Assembly: GCF_002834145.1 (NCBI RefSeq)
Contig: NZ_PHNT01000008.1
Location: forward strand, 62,001 to 126,000
Length of the DNA: 64,000 bases
Reading direction: 5' to 3'
Origin: Roseovarius salinarum
GTDB lineage: Bacteria > Pseudomonadota > Alphaproteobacteria > Rhodobacterales > Rhodobacteraceae
A program made the position numbers and the translations under genes. The notes under the pieces were generated by a model. The model did no database searches, was not told where the DNA came from, and saw only the letters and a program-made list of their open reading frames with translations. The stretch's first letter is position 1. Each line of letters starts with the position of its first letter. Shown in pieces: positions 7,976-16,736 of this stretch.

Positions 7976-10601
7976 CCACGTTGGCGAACTGGTTGCCGGT
8001 GGTCGCGTCGGGCTTGGACCAGTCGCGCTTGACGCCCAGCCACAGCAGGATCGCGCTTGCCACGAAGACCGACGAATAGGTCCCCACGATGACGCCCCAG
8101 ATCATGGCGAAGACGAAGCCGCGGATCACGTCGCCGCCCAGTACGAAGAGCGCCAGCAGGGCCAGCAGCGTGGTCACCGAGGTCATGACCGTCCGGCTGA
8201 GCGTCTCGTTGATCGACAGGTTCAGCACCTCCGACAGCGGGCGCTTCTTGTACTTGCGCAGGTTCTCGCGCACCCGGTCGAAAACCACCACCGTATCGTT
8301 GAGCGAATAGCCCACGATCGTCAGCAGCGCCGCAATGATCGCGAGGTCGAACTGGATCTGCAACTCCGAGAAAATCCCTATGGTCAGGATCACGTCGTGC
8401 ACCAGCGCGGCCACCGCGCCCACGGCGAACTGCCACTCGAAGCGCAGCCAGATGTAGACAAGCACCGCCGCGATGGCGAGTGCCACCGCGATCATCGCCG
8501 TCTGGATCAGCTCGCCCGAAACCTTCGGGCCGACGCTTTCGACCGAGGTGAAGGTTATGTCGGGTGCCACGTCCTGCAGGGCATCACGCACCTGTTCGAC
8601 GGTGTCGGCGCTCACGCTCTGCTGGCCTTCCTGCGCCTGGATGCGGATCATGGCAACGTTCTGATCGGGGCCGAAGGTGGGGTCGAAGACCTCGGTGATC
8701 GTGACGTCGCCCAGCCCCAGCGGCTGGATCGCGTCGCGGTAGGCGCCGATGTCGATCTGCTGCGCGCTGTCGGTGCGGATCGTGGTGCCGCCGCGGAAAT
8801 CGATCCCGAAATTCAGCCCCTGGAGCCCGAAGGACCCGGCCGCCAGCAGGATCAGCAGGCCGGACGCGCCCAGCGTGATCTTCCAGCGCGAGAAGAAGTC
8901 CCAGTTCGTGTCCTTCGGCACCAGCCGCAGCGCCCGGCCCTGCAGCACCGTCTTGGGCCGCTTGCGCTCGAACCAGAAGATCACGACCAGCCGCGTGACG
9001 AAGATCGCCGTGAAAACCGAGGTGATGATGCCCAGCCCGAGCGTCACCGCGAACCCGCGCACCGGCCCGCTGCCCAGCGCGTAGAGGATCACCGCCGTGA
9101 TGAAGGTGGTGATGTTGGCGTCGGTGATGGCGCTCAGCGCCTTTTCGTACCCCAGCTCGATCGCGCGCGACGGGCCCTTGGCCGTCTTGAGTTCCTCGCG
9201 GATTCGCTCGAAGACCAGCACGTTGGCGTCCACGGCCATGCCGATGGTCAGCACGATGCCCGCGATCCCCGGCAGCGTCAGCGTCGCCCCGATGGCCGAC
9301 AAAAGCCCGAAGATCAGCCCGACGTTGAGGATGAGCGCCACGTTGGCAAAGAGGCCGAACAGCCCGTAACTGGCGAACATGTAGACCAGCACCAGCGCGA
9401 ACGCCACGATGCAGGCGATCTTGCCGGCCTCGATGCTGTCGGCGCCCAGTTCCGGGCCGATGGTCCGCTCCTCCAGGAATTCCAGCCCCGCCGGCAGCGC
9501 GCCGGCGCGCAGCAGCACGGCCAGTTCGGTGCTTTCCTCGACGGTGAAGTTGCCGGTGATGATCCCCGAGCCGCCGGGGATATGGCTCTGGATCACCGGG
9601 GCGCTGATGACCTCGTCGTCGAGCACGATGGCGAACGGCGAGCCGATGTTGTCGGCGGTGTAGTTGCCGAACTGCCGCGCGCCCGCCGGGTTGAAGCGGA
9701 AGGTCACCGCCGGCTGGCCGTTCTGGTCGAAATCGGGTTGCGCGTCGACCAGCTGCTCGCCGGTGACCACCGGGGCGCGTTCGAGGATGTAGTACTGGTC
9801 GGGGTCGTCCAATGACGGCAGCACCTCGTTGCCCGGCCCCGGCGCGGTGTCCGGGTCGGCCGAGCGGCTGACCACCGGCTGGAAGGTCAGCTGCGCCGTG
9901 GTGCCGATGAGGTCCTTGAGTTCCGCCGCGCTGCCCAGCCCGGGCACCTGGATCAGGATCCGGTCGCCGCCCTGGCGCTGGATCGTGGGTTCGCGCGTGC
10001 CCATCTCGTCGATGCGCCGCCGGATGATCTCCAGCGCCTGGCGGACCGTGCGCTCGTCGGTGGCGCGCTTCTCGGCATCGCTGAGGCGCACGATGACGTT
10101 GCCGTTGTCGGTGCTCACCGCGATGTCGCTCGCGCCGGCCGCGCTCACGCCCGAGACCGGCCGCGCCAGCCCGCGCACCAGCGCCGCGGCCTCGCCGGCC
10201 ATCCCGGGCTTCTCGTTGAGGCGGATGCGCAGCACCGGCTCCTCCGTCCGCTGAAGCCGGATCGTGCCGATGCGGTCGCGCTCCTCGCGCAGCATGTCGC
10301 GGATCTCGGGCCACATCCCCTCGATGCGCGAGTCGTAGACGTCCTCGACCTGCACCTCGGCCAGAAGGTGCGCGCCGCCGCGCAGGTCGAGCCCGAGGTT
10401 CACCAGCCCCGAGGGCAGCCAGTCGGGCCACATCTCGGCCTGTTCCTCCAGCCCCGGCGCGGTGGCGCCGCGTTCGAGCGCGCGGGTGGCGTCGTTGTGG
10501 GTCTCCACCCGGGTATAGAAGGCGTTGGGCAGCGCCATCAGCAGGCCGAGCGCCACGACGCCCAGGATGACGATGCGTTTCCACAGGTCGATTTGCAGCA
10601 T
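7968..10601 (-). CDS. secDF: Fused protein translocase subunit SecDF
   Basis: One 877-residue chain carrying both SecD and SecF, the RND-type membrane motor that uses the proton gradient to pull proteins through SecYEG. The SecD half starts MLQIDLWKRIVIL, has LDLRGGAHLL, the large periplasmic P1 domain, and helices with GLGIITSVFTAIFVTR. The SecF half follows with NFGIDFRGGTTIRTDS and SLNDTVVVFDRVRENL. Many bacteria keep the two genes separate; fusion occurs in several alphaproteobacteria. Start M at 10601 is chosen over an upstream Arg/Pro-rich extension. It lies 43 bases after yajC and overlaps tauE. Confidence 0.97.
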   Translation of the reverse strand: MLQIDLWKRIVILGVVALGLLMALPNAFYTRVETHNDATRALERGATAPGLEEQAEMWPDWLPSGLVNLGLDLRGGAHLLAEVQVEDVYDSRIEGMWPEIRDMLREERDRIGTIRLQRTEEPVLRIRLNEKPGMAGEAAALVRGLARPVSGVSAAGASDIAVSTDNGNVIVRLSDAEKRATDERTVRQALEIIRRRIDEMGTREPTIQRQGGDRILIQVPGLGSAAELKDLIGTTAQLTFQPVVSRSADPDTAPGPGNEVLPSLDDPDQYYILERAPVVTGEQLVDAQPDFDQNGQPAVTFRFNPAGARQFGNYTADNIGSPFAIVLDDEVISAPVIQSHIPGGSGIITGNFTVEESTELAVLLRAGALPAGLEFLEERTIGPELGADSIEAGKIACIVAFALVLVYMFASYGLFGLFANVALILNVGLIFGLLSAIGATLTLPGIAGIVLTIGMAVDANVLVFERIREELKTAKGPSRAIELGYEKALSAITDANITTFITAVILYALGSGPVRGFAVTLGLGIITSVFTAIFVTRLVVIFWFERKRPKTVLQGRALRLVPKDTNWDFFSRWKITLGASGLLILLAAGSFGLQGLNFGIDFRGGTTIRTDSAQQIDIGAYRDAIQPLGLGDVTITEVFDPTFGPDQNVAMIRIQAQEGQQSVSADTVEQVRDALQDVAPDITFTSVESVGPKVSGELIQTAMIAVALAIAAVLVYIWLRFEWQFAVGAVAALVHDVILTIGIFSELQIQFDLAIIAALLTIVGYSLNDTVVVFDRVRENLRKYKKRPLSEVLNLSINETLSRTVMTSVTTLLALLALFVLGGDVIRGFVFAMIWGVIVGTYSSVFVASAILLWLGVKRDWSKPDATTGNQFANVDA

Positions 10602-10644
10602 GATCCGGCCTTGGTCTGAGGAGTGGAGGGGCGGCGGCGGGGGC

Positions 10645-10926
10645 TCAGCCCTCCGCCGGTTCGGTCTTGCTGAGCACCTGCGCAATGGTGGACTTGACCA
10701 CGCGCACCTTCACGCCCTGCGCCAGCTCGACCTCGATCTCGTCGTCGTCCTTGACCTTGGACACCTTGCCGATCAGCCCGCCCTGCGTGACCACCTGGTC
10801 GCCGCGGCGCAGCGCCTCGACCATCGCCTTGTGGTCCTTCAGCTTTTTCTGCTGGGGCCGGATCAGCAGGAAATACATGATCGCGAAGATCAGGATGAGG
10901 GGAATGAACTGGCCGAGGGCTTCCAT
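10645..10926 (-). CDS. yajC: Preprotein translocase subunit YajC
   Basis: A 93-residue protein with one N-terminal membrane helix (FIPLILIFAIMYFLLI) followed by the YajC signature RPQQKKLKDHKAMVEALRRG and GDQVVTQGGLIGKV. YajC associates with SecDF in the inner membrane. It is the first gene of the minus-strand operon yajC-secDF-tauE-Mth938, and its promoter should lie in the 187-bp gap shared with the divergent pentapeptide gene. Size and motifs are normal. Confidence 0.97.
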   Translation of the reverse strand: MEALGQFIPLILIFAIMYFLLIRPQQKKLKDHKAMVEALRRGDQVVTQGGLIGKVSKVKDDDEIEVELAQGVKVRVVKSTIAQVLSKTEPAEG

Positions 10927-11113
10927 GGGCGATGTCCTTTGATGTCACGGGCACGCGGGGAGGCCCCCGCCGGATTGGCCGCGAACCTATGGCCCGCCGC
11001 CCCCGTTTGCAAGGCGGGAAAGCCCGCCCGCACGGCATTTGCGACGCGTCGGTAGCGCATCGGTGCGCGCGCGGCCTTGGGCCGCGCCCCGGTCCCCGCT
11101 AGGGTGCGGGGGA

Positions 11114-12598
11114 ATGCAGCGTGAAAAGGCAATTCCGGTGAGCCGCGACGACCGCCCCGACATCCTCGACTGGCTGGGCCTGCGCCAGCGCCCCGTCTGG
11201 GCCGCCGCCCGATGGCTCGGCCCGCTACTGAGCGTGACGGTGATCGCGCTTTTCCTCCTGGCGGTCGCCACCGCCTTCGTGATGCTGGGCGGCGCGATCT
11301 TCGGCAGCACGCTGGACTCGCCGCGCGCCACCCTTGGCACCGGCGCGGTCACCGTGGCCCTGATCGGCGCGCCCTTCGTGGTCTGGCGGGCGATCGTCGC
11401 GCAGAAACAGGCCGACGTTGCCGAACAGGGCCACATCACCGAGCGCATCAACACCGCAGTGCAGGGTCTGGGGGCGGAAAAGGAGGTCAAGCGCGACGGG
11501 GTGGAGAGCACCGAACCCAACCTCGAGGTGCGCATCGGCGCCATCTACGCGCTGGAGCGGATCGCGCGGGACAGCGACCGCGACCACGTGCAGATCATGG
11601 AGATCCTCTGCGCCTATATCCGCCAGAATGCCCCGGCGCCGCAGGCGGACGACTGGCCCGAACTGGAGATGCGGGAGGGCGAGGACGACGGCCCGCTGGC
11701 GGCGGACTGGAACGAGCGGCTGCAGGCGTTCCGCGAGGCGCAGGCGAAGGCCAAGGCCGGGCTGAAGCCGCGCGAGGACATCCAGGTGGCGCTGACGGTG
11801 ATCGGGCGGCGCACGGCAAAGCAAAGGCGGCTGGAGGCCGGGCGCGGGGAAGAGGTTGAGTTCCCCTTCGACCGGGAGCCGCCGGAGTATGACGGGCCCG
11901 AGGACGGCCACGACAAGACGACGCTGGCGACCCATCGCGCAAGGGTCCGCGCTTGGAAAGAGGCGCTGATCGACTACACCGGCTACCGGCTGGACCTGCG
12001 CAATGCCGACCTGCGCGGCGCCGACCTGTCGGGCCTCAACCTCAACGGCGCGAGGCTCGACGGCACCTTTTTGCAGGGGGCGGACCTCTGGCAGGCGCGG
12101 TTGCAGGGGGCGGAGCTCATGGCGGCGCGGTTGCAAGGCGCAGACCTCCGGGAAATACGGTTGCAATGGGCGCAACTCGCAGAGGCGCGGCTGCAGGGGG
12201 CGCACCTCTGGGGGGCGCGGTTGCAGGGGGCGGACCTCGAGGACGCAAGGTTGCAGGAAGCCAAACTCCTGCACGTAAGTTTGCAAGGGGCATACCTCGG
12301 GTGGGCGCGGCTGCAGGGGGCGGACCTCGGGTCGGCGCGGTTCGGTCCTGACACGGACCTCTCGTGGGCCAACCTTAGCGGGGCCGCCGCGAGATCTGTC
12401 GATTTCACAGGCATGCCAGAGATCGCCGACCAGCTGGCGGGGATGTTCGGCGACGGGTCGGTGAAATTGCCCGACGGCTGCGACCGGCCGGCGCACTGGC
12501 CGCGGCAGGAGCTTGATTTCGGCGAATTTCTAAAGCAATGGCGCGAGTGGCAGGCCGATCCGAATGGCTACACGCCACCAGAGAGGACAGCCGGTTGA
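11114..12598 (+). CDS. Membrane-anchored pentapeptide-repeat protein
   Basis: A 494-residue protein. Two N-terminal membrane helices (about 35-62 and 74-92) are followed by a charged region (LNLEVRIGAIYALERIARDS-type, seen as NLEVRIGAIYALERIARD). The C-terminal half is a pentapeptide-repeat solenoid from about residue 295, with the A(D/N)LxX pattern. Residues 320-409 consist of nine units of ten residues, ARLQGADLxx, encoded by 30-bp DNA repeats (12071-12340). Such proteins form right-handed quadrilateral beta helices; their function in Rhodobacterales is unknown. It is a single gene on the plus strand. Start ATG 11114 (MQREKA) avoids an Arg-rich non-coding extension. The repeat variability suggests recent expansion. 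Confidence 0.88.
   Translation: MQREKAIPVSRDDRPDILDWLGLRQRPVWAAARWLGPLLSVTVIALFLLAVATAFVMLGGAIFGSTLDSPRATLGTGAVTVALIGAPFVVWRAIVAQKQADVAEQGHITERINTAVQGLGAEKEVKRDGVESTEPNLEVRIGAIYALERIARDSDRDHVQIMEILCAYIRQNAPAPQADDWPELEMREGEDDGPLAADWNERLQAFREAQAKAKAGLKPREDIQVALTVIGRRTAKQRRLEAGRGEEVEFPFDREPPEYDGPEDGHDKTTLATHRARVRAWKEALIDYTGYRLDLRNADLRGADLSGLNLNGARLDGTFLQGADLWQARLQGAELMAARLQGADLREIRLQWAQLAEARLQGAHLWGARLQGADLEDARLQEAKLLHVSLQGAYLGWARLQGADLGSARFGPDTDLSWANLSGAAARSVDFTGMPEIADQLAGMFGDGSVKLPDGCDRPAHWPRQELDFGEFLKQWREWQADPNGYTPPERTAG
12071..12340 (+). repeat. Nine tandem 30-bp repeats inside the pentapeptide gene
   Basis: Nine units of exactly 30 bp begin at 12071 and then every 30 bases to 12311. Each starts (T/C)TGCA(G/A) and most contain GGGGCGGACCTC then end GCGCGG. 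Units 1, 6 and 9 are closest to each other; units 3, 4 and 7 have diverged. They encode decapeptides with LQGA cores, so the period keeps the frame. Confidence 0.93.
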
Positions 12599-12620
12599 GA
12601 GGTCCGGCCCGGGGCATCGA

Positions 12621-12705
12621 GGGCAGCGCCCGGCCCGGCGGGGTGGGCGTGAAGCGCCCGCCCCGTGGGGGGGCGGGTCGGGCGCTGCCCGGCCTTGCGG
12701 CCGGG
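12621..12705. repeat. Densely folded inverted-repeat region between pentapeptide gene and serS
   Basis: Perfect 12-bp arms GGGCAGCGCCCG (12621-12632) and CGGGCGCTGCCC (12679-12690) enclose an inner CCCGCCCC/GGGGCGGG stem (57-64 / 70-77 of the 126xx block) and an alternative GGGCG/CGCCC hairpin. A further CCCGGCC-TTGC-GGCCGGG hairpin spans 12688-12705. There is no T-tract. It could end the pentapeptide transcript or be a REP-like element. Confidence 0.6.
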
Positions 12706-12810
12706 CGAGGCATGAGCCCCGGGTGCGGGATGAAACCCCGCCCTACACCTTCGCTCAAATCTGGGGCATAAGGCGGCGGACGAGTCGATCACAGCCTTCG
12801 AGGGACACCC

Positions 12811-14103
12811 ATGCACGACATCCGCGCCATCCGCGACGCCCCGGACGCCTTCGACGCCGCGCTTGCGCGCCGGGGCGAGGCGCCGGCTGCGGCGGAGATC
12901 CTTGAGCTCGACGAGACGCGCCGCGCGCGCATCCATGCCGCCGAGACCGCGCAGGCCGAGCAGAACCGCGCCTCCAAGGAAGTGGGCGCCGCCAAGGCCG
13001 CGGGCGACGAGGCCGAGTTCGCCCGCCTGCGCGCGCTGGTGGCGGAAAAGAAGGACGAGGTCGCGCGCCTGCAGGCCGAGGCCAAGGACCTCGACCGCGC
13101 GCTCACCGACAGGCTGATGCGCCTGCCCAACGCGCCGCTGGACGACGTGCCCGACGGCGCCGACGAGGCCGACAACGTCGAGATCCGCCGCGCGGGCACG
13201 CCGCCGGCCTTCGATTTCACCCCCCTCGAGCACTTCGAGATCGCCGGCGTCGCGCGCGGCATGGATTTCGAGGCGGCGGCGAAGCTGTCGGGCGCGCGCT
13301 TCGTGGTGATGTCGGGCGCGGTGGCGCGGGTCCACCGGGCGCTGGCGCAGTTCATGATCGACGTGCACGTCGAGGAGAACGGCCTGCACGAGACATGGAC
13401 CCCGGTGCTGGTGCGCGACGAGATGATGGAGGGCACCGGCCAGTTGCCCAAGTTCGGCGAGGACAGCTACCGCACCACCAACGGCTGGTGGCTGGTGCCC
13501 ACGGCGGAGGTCACGCTGACCAACCTCGTCAACGGCGAGGTTGTCGAGGCGGACAGCCTGCCCCGCCGGCACGTCGCGCACACGCAGTGCTTCCGCTCCG
13601 AGGCCGGCAGCGCCGGCAAGGACGTGCGCGGCATGCTGCGCCAGCACCAGTTCGAGAAGGTCGAGATGGTCTCGATCACCCACCCGGACGCGAGCCTCGA
13701 GGAACACGACCGCATGACGCGCGCGGCCGAGGACATCCTCGACCGGCTCGGCCTGGCCTACCGCACGGTGGTGCTGTGCACCGGCGACATGGGCTTCGGC
13801 GCGCGCAAGACCCACGACATCGAGGTCTGGCTGCCCGGGCAGGACACCTACCGCGAGATCAGCTCGGTCTCGGTCTGCGGCGATTTCCAGGCGCGGCGGA
13901 TGAACGCGCGCTTCCGGCCCGCCGAGGGAGGCAAGCCGCGGTTCGTGCACACGCTCAACGGCTCGGGGCTGGCCGTGGGCCGCGCGCTGATCGCGGTGCT
14001 GGAAAACGGCCAGCGCGCCGACGGCTCGGTGGAATTGCCCGGGGTGCTGCACCCCTACCTGCGCGGCCGCACGGTGCTCACGCCCGAGGGCAATCTGGCC
14101 TGA
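12811..14103 (+). CDS. serS: Seryl-tRNA synthetase
   Basis: Class II aminoacyl-tRNA synthetase of 430 residues that charges tRNA-Ser (and tRNA-Sec). The N-terminal antiparallel coiled-coil arm covers residues about 30-100. The catalytic core shows motif 2 ([20 protein letters not shown]), the EKVEMV strand, [16 protein letters not shown] and motif 3 ([16 protein letters not shown]). Length is normal for bacterial SerRS. It is monocistronic on the plus strand, facing the M20 gene; the convergent gap holds a copy of the dispersed bipartite repeat. Confidence 0.98.
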   Translation: MHDIRAIRDAPDAFDAALARRGEAPAAAEILELDETRRARIHAAETAQAEQNRASKEVGAAKAAGDEAEFARLRALVAEKKDEVARLQAEAKDLDRALTDRLMRLPNAPLDDVPDGADEADNVEIRRAGTPPAFDFTPLEHFEIAGVARGMDFEAAAKLSGARFVVMSGAVARVHRALAQFMIDVHVEENGLHETWTPVLVRDEMMEGTGQLPKFGEDSYRTTNGWWLVPTAEVTLTNLVNGEVVEADSLPRRHVAHTQCFRSEAGSAGKDVRGMLRQHQFEKVEMVSITHPDASLEEHDRMTRAAEDILDRLGLAYRTVVLCTGDMGFGARKTHDIEVWLPGQDTYREISSVSVCGDFQARRMNARFRPAEGGKPRFVHTLNGSGLAVGRALIAVLENGQRADGSVELPGVLHPYLRGRTVLTPEGNLA

Positions 14104-14126
14104 GGCGCGGCGTGCGCGGCCCGGGT

Positions 14127-14186
14127 TTCATCTTGCCCGAAATACTCCGGGGGTGAGGCCGAAGGCCGAGGGGGCAGCGCCCCCTG
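14127..14186 (+). repeat. Dispersed bipartite intergenic repeat, copy 1
   Basis: TTCATCTTGCCCGAAATACT followed by CCGGGGG, then a GGGGGC-AGC-GCCCCC hairpin at 14170-14184. Related copies lie at 30333-30401 and 54285-54333, with partial reverse-orientation copies near 42461 and 48750. This copy sits between the convergent ends of serS and the M20 gene, where it may act as a two-way terminator. Confidence 0.6.
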
Positions 14187-14203
14187 CCCGCCCGCGCGGC
14201 CGC

Positions 14204-15367
14204 TCAGCCCGCCGGCATCCGCTGCTCGACCACCCCGGCCCACCAGCTGCACCCGGCGGGGATCGCGGCATCGTTGAAGTTGTATTCGGGGTGGTGGACC
14301 ATCGCGGTGTCGCCGTTGCCCACGAGGATGTAGGCGCCCGGGCGTTCCTCCAGCATGAAGGCGAAATCCTCGCCGCCCATGACCAGCGGGGCCTCGTCGC
14401 ACTGGCCGCTGACCGCGCGGGCGACGCCGGCCGCGAAATCGGTCTGTGCCTCGTGGTTGACCATGACCGGGTAGTTGCGCTCGTACGCCAGCCGCGCCGC
14501 GCCGCCGAAGGCGGCCGGGATGGTGTCGCACAGCTCCTGCATGCGCGCCTGCGCGAGGTCGCGCATCCCCGGGTCGAGCGTGCGGACCGTGCCGATCAGC
14601 TGCACCGTCGAGGGGATCACGTTGAAGGCCTCCGAATCCGTGTGGAAGGAGGTGACCGAGACCACCGCCTCGTGCGTGGGGTCGATGTTGCGGCTCACGA
14701 TGGTCTGCAACGCCAGCACGAGGTGGCTGGCGACCACCGTGGTGTCCACGGTGTCGTGCGGCTTGGCGGCGTGGCCGCCGCGCCCCGTCACCTCGATCTC
14801 GAACTTGTCGGTGGCCGCGAAGAACGGGCCGGGGCGGATCGCGAACTGCCCCTCGGGCACGCCCGGCCAGTTGTGCATGCCATAGACCTCCTGGATGCCG
14901 AAGCGGTCCATCAACCCGTCGTCGCACATCTCGCGCCCCCCGCCGCCGCCTTCCTCGGCGGGCTGGAAGATCACGACCGCCGTGCCGTCGAAGTTGCGCG
15001 TCTCCGCCAGGTAGCGCGCCGCGCCCAGCAGCATGGCGGTGTGCCCGTCATGGCCGCAGGCGTGCATGGCGCCCGGCGTTTGCGAGGCGTAGTCAACCCC
15101 CGTGCGTTCGTGAATGGGCAGCGCGTCCATGTCCGCGCGCAGGCCGACCACCTTGCCGCTGGCCGTCGATCGGCCCCGGATCACGCCCACCACGCCGGTG
15201 CGCCCGATCCCGGTGACCACCTCGTCGCACCCGAACGCGCGCAGCTTCTCGGCCACCAGCGCGGCGGTGCGATGGGTCTCGAACAGGATCTCGGGGTGGC
15301 GGTGGATGTCGCGGCGCCACGCGGTGATCTCGTCGTGCAGTTCGGCGAATCGGTTCTTCACGGGCAT
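14204..15367 (-). CDS. M20 family metallo-amidohydrolase (hippurate hydrolase/aminoacylase type)
   Basis: A 387-residue dizinc hydrolase of the M20D group, which removes N-acyl groups from amino acids or related amides. Visible landmarks are DIHRHPEILFETHRTAA near the N terminus, the metal site MHACGHDGHTAMLLGAA (about residues 101-117), FQPAEEGGGGG with the catalytic/metal Glu pair, and the C-terminal PLVMGGEDFAFMLEERPGA. The dimerisation domain lies between. The exact substrate cannot be told from sequence. It is transcribed alone, divergent from the YeeE/YedE gene across a 301-bp gap. Confidence 0.93.
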   Translation of the reverse strand: MPVKNRFAELHDEITAWRRDIHRHPEILFETHRTAALVAEKLRAFGCDEVVTGIGRTGVVGVIRGRSTASGKVVGLRADMDALPIHERTGVDYASQTPGAMHACGHDGHTAMLLGAARYLAETRNFDGTAVVIFQPAEEGGGGGREMCDDGLMDRFGIQEVYGMHNWPGVPEGQFAIRPGPFFAATDKFEIEVTGRGGHAAKPHDTVDTTVVASHLVLALQTIVSRNIDPTHEAVVSVTSFHTDSEAFNVIPSTVQLIGTVRTLDPGMRDLAQARMQELCDTIPAAFGGAARLAYERNYPVMVNHEAQTDFAAGVARAVSGQCDEAPLVMGGEDFAFMLEERPGAYILVGNGDTAMVHHPEYNFNDAAIPAGCSWWAGVVEQRMPAG

Positions 15368-15668
15368 GGGGTGTCCTTTGTGCTCCGGTCGGGCCGGCGG
15401 GCCCGCACCCCGTCAGGGTGACGCCCGGCGCGGGAAAATCAAGCCCCGGCCCCGCGCCCCGAAATAAGAACCGTCGTGCCGCTCACCGGCCGAAGGGCAC
15501 GATCCCGGGCCAAGGGATGCCGCTGCGGGAGAACCGCGTTCCGCGCCGCCGGCGCGGGGCGAACGCGCGTTCCACGGCGGCAAACGCATGGCACGGTTAG
15601 CCATGCTTGATCGTGGCGCCGCGCCGCGCCATCCGACGGCAGGCATTCGACACCCGGGGAGACGCGCA
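15368..15668. other. 301-bp divergent intergenic region (M20 / YeeE)
   Basis: No believable gene is seen in either direction. The region should hold both promoters. It is GC-rich with several short self-complementary patches; the clearest is a GCATGGC/GCCATGC dyad at 15586-15606, about 63 bases before the YeeE-type start. I see no riboswitch-like fold or T-tract. Confidence 0.5.
15586..15606. promoter_or_regulatory. Possible operator dyad upstream of YeeE/YedE gene
   Basis: Perfect 7-bp arms GCATGGC (15586-15592) and GCCATGC (15600-15606) separated by ACGGTTA. Size and spacing suit a dimeric repressor site. No adjacent regulator gene supports the idea, so this is pattern only. Confidence 0.25.
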
Positions 15669-16736
15669 ATGTATCACATGCTGGGATTCGAGACGCTGAC
15701 CGCGCCGCAGGCCGCCGTCTGGTTCGCCCTGGCGCTGGGGGCGGTGTTCGGCGCGCTGGCGCTGGTCACCGGATTCTGCCTGCGCCGCGCGCTGGTGGGC
15801 ACGGATCGCCGGGCCGCCGGGGCCGTCTGGTTCGTGGCGCTGGCCGCGGCCGTGGCGGGCACGCAGGCGGCGGTGGCCGCAGGCTGGATCGGGTTTGCGG
15901 ACCACCGGTTCATGGCGAAGGAGCTGCCGGTGCTGGCCATCGCGCTGGGCGGGCTGGCCTTCGGCGCGGGCATGGTCCTGACCCGCGGCTGCATCTCGCG
16001 GCTGACGGTGCTCTCGGGTGCGGGCAACCTGCGCGCGCTGACAGTCCTCGTCGTTTTCGCGCTCACGGCGCAGGCCACGCTCAAGGGCGTGCTGGCGCCG
16101 CTGCGCACGGCGGTGGGCAGCGTGACGGTTCCAATCGACAGCGCCGCCCTGCCCGGGGCCTCGGCGATCTGGGTCGCGCTGCTTGCGGCCGCCGCGCTTG
16201 TGCTGGCCGCGCGGTCGGGCGCGCGGGCGCCGGTGCTGATTCTGGCCGCGCTGATCGGGTTGCTGGTGCCGGCCGGCTGGGTCGGCACGGGGCTGGTGCT
16301 TCTCGACGATTTCGACCCGATCGCGATGCAGTCCCTGTCGTTCACGGCGCCGGCGGCCGACTCGGTCTTCTACGTGGCCGCGGCCAGTGCGATCCCGGCG
16401 GGGTTCGGCACCGGGCTGGTGGGCGGCGTTCTGGCCGGGGCCCTTTTCGCGGCGCTGCTCACCGGGCGCTTCCGCTGGCAAAGCTTCGAAACCCCGGCGC
16501 AGACGGGCCGTTACCTGGCCGGCGCGGGGCTGATGGGCGCGGGCGGCGTGCTCGCCGGGGGCTGCACGGTGGGCGCCGGGCTGTCCAGGGTTGCCACGCT
16601 TTCGGTGGCCGCGGTGCTGGCGCTGGCGGCCATCGCGGCGGGCGCGCTGGCGATGCACCGGGCGCTGGCGGCTATTCCATCGACCGCCGAATCCGCCGGA
16701 TCAGCCACCACACCGCCGCCACAACCGGCAGAGTGA
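15669..16736 (+). CDS. YeeE/YedE family sulfur-compound transporter
   Basis: A 355-residue integral membrane protein of the YeeE/YedE (TsuA-like) family; the family includes thiosulfate importers and other sulfur-transport proteins. Two pseudo-symmetric halves are visible, each with the conserved Cys-containing loops: TGFCLRRALVG and LTRGCISRLTVLSGAGNLRA in the first, and LAGGCTVGAGLSR in the second. These cysteines line the substrate path in characterised members. The start ATG 15669 is preceded by GGGGAGA. The last 65 bases overlap the 3' end of the convergent DUF3422 gene. There is no adjacent TusA-like gene here, so the substrate is unknown. Confidence 0.88.
   Translation: MYHMLGFETLTAPQAAVWFALALGAVFGALALVTGFCLRRALVGTDRRAAGAVWFVALAAAVAGTQAAVAAGWIGFADHRFMAKELPVLAIALGGLAFGAGMVLTRGCISRLTVLSGAGNLRALTVLVVFALTAQATLKGVLAPLRTAVGSVTVPIDSAALPGASAIWVALLAAAALVLAARSGARAPVLILAALIGLLVPAGWVGTGLVLLDDFDPIAMQSLSFTAPAADSVFYVAAASAIPAGFGTGLVGGVLAGALFAALLTGRFRWQSFETPAQTGRYLAGAGLMGAGGVLAGGCTVGAGLSRVATLSVAAVLALAAIAAGALAMHRALAAIPSTAESAGSATTPPPQPAE

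Noticed and set aside
7626..9815. Long open frame on the plus strand opposite secDF (about 730 codons)
   Set aside because: It is rich in Arg, Gln, Asp and His, as expected from the antisense of high-GC codons. The minus-strand SecDF has clear motifs over the whole length.
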